Of a stretch of DNA of 5,519 nucleotides, positions 5,189 to 5,519 are shown in pieces (within the stretch, counting starts at the first letter, position 1; the number at the start of each line of letters is the position of its first letter). The stretch covers positions 1 to 5,519 of the forward strand of contig CABUZD010000120.1 in NCBI GenBank assembly GCA_902495945.1, read 5' to 3'. This DNA comes from an uncultured Collinsella sp. Its GTDB lineage: Bacteria; Actinomycetota; Coriobacteriia; Coriobacteriales; Coriobacteriaceae. The position numbers were made by a program, and so were the translations under genes. The notes beneath the pieces were generated by a model. That model searched no databases, was not told the origin of the DNA, and saw nothing but the letters and a program-made list of their open reading frames with translations.

Positions 5189-5519
5189 ATGAAACTGTTT
5201 TTATGTTGCACTTTTCAAGTGTAGGAAGTCTGATAAAGGAAGAAATTGAAGATAAAAAAGTCGCATTTATTCCAACAGCTTCGCTGCGTGAAGGCTACAC
5301 CGGTTATGTCGGCTCGGCTCGAAAATCATTCAAAAAGTTGGGAGCAATCGTAACTGAAATTGATATTTCAACGGAGGCTTATTCAACGATACAGTCTCTT
5401 TTTGAAGATGCGGATGTAATCTATTTTACCGGCGGAAATTCTTTTTTCCTTATAGACCAGCTCCGTAAAACGGGAACGGATGAGCTGTTGAAGAAAGAAT
5501 TGGCAAAGGGAAAACTGAT
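5189..5519 (+). pseudogene. peptidase E-like (S51 family) gene, frameshifted near its start and cut by the window edge
   Basis: ATG at 5189 has an excellent Shine-Dalgarno (AAAGGAGA, 5175-5182), but that frame reads MKLFLCCTFQV and stops at TAG 5222-5224. One extra T in the TTTT run (5212-5215) would give MKLFLCCTFSSVGSLIKEEI continuing to the window end. In restored numbering the protein has VAFIPTAS (25-32), a GYVGSARKSFKKLGA helix, the TEIDIST strand and the hallmark FTGGNSFFLIDQL (80-92) of the S51 peptidase E fold. The catalytic Ser motif would lie beyond the edge. S51 proteins are about 200-230 residues, so roughly half is present. An in-frame ATG at 5203 could give a product lacking the first beta strand, but it is too far from the Shine-Dalgarno. 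G+C is about 40% by sampled lines and codons are AT-rich, unlike ileS, which points to acquisition from a Firmicutes-like donor. A sequencing or assembly error is possible. Confidence 0.72.

Overview
The window looks like chromosome of a high-GC Actinomycetota, most likely a gut Coriobacteriia such as Collinsella. That is inference, resting on the GC-rich coding (about two thirds G+C in hand-counted lines of the large gene), a GTG-started isoleucyl-tRNA synthetase under a T-box leader, and GGGGAC-cored hairpin repeats. No species marker is present.

Left part (1-3105, minus strand): the start of a membrane-anchored or exported protein runs off the left edge (81 to 1). It is separated from ileS (3105 to 301) by an intrinsic terminator (234-194) and a perfect 16-bp palindromic repeat that begins one base after the ileS stop codon. 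ileS encodes a complete 934-residue bacterial-type IleRS with all signature motifs.

Centre (3106-3592): the roughly 490 bases between ileS and the divergent gene are mostly a T-box riboswitch on the minus strand. Stem I carries the specifier codon ATC (Ile). A stem III-like hairpin follows, then an antiterminator (8 bp + 7-nt bulge + 6 bp) that is mutually exclusive with a strong terminator just upstream of ileS. The bulge reads TGGTTAA instead of the usual TGGNACC. The expected control is that uncharged tRNA-Ile stabilises the antiterminator and allows ileS to be transcribed.

Right of centre (3593-4675, plus strand): an iron-containing alcohol dehydrogenase/glycerol dehydrogenase-fold enzyme, followed by two tandem intrinsic terminators (4685-4727 and 4747-4794).

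Right part (4795-5519): a gene-free, hairpin-rich stretch of about 390 bases leads into an AT-richer (about 40% G+C), clostridial-looking gene for an S51 (peptidase E-like) protein. That gene has a strong Shine-Dalgarno but a one-base frameshift near its N-terminus, and it is cut by the window edge. The stretch before it contains an inverted repeat with a 3-nt loop followed at once by a CTAAGGGGGC-type sequence, a layout like a relaxase origin of transfer (oriT). The change in composition suggests a junction with, or remnant of, a horizontally acquired element. No relaxase, integrase or transposase is visible in the window.
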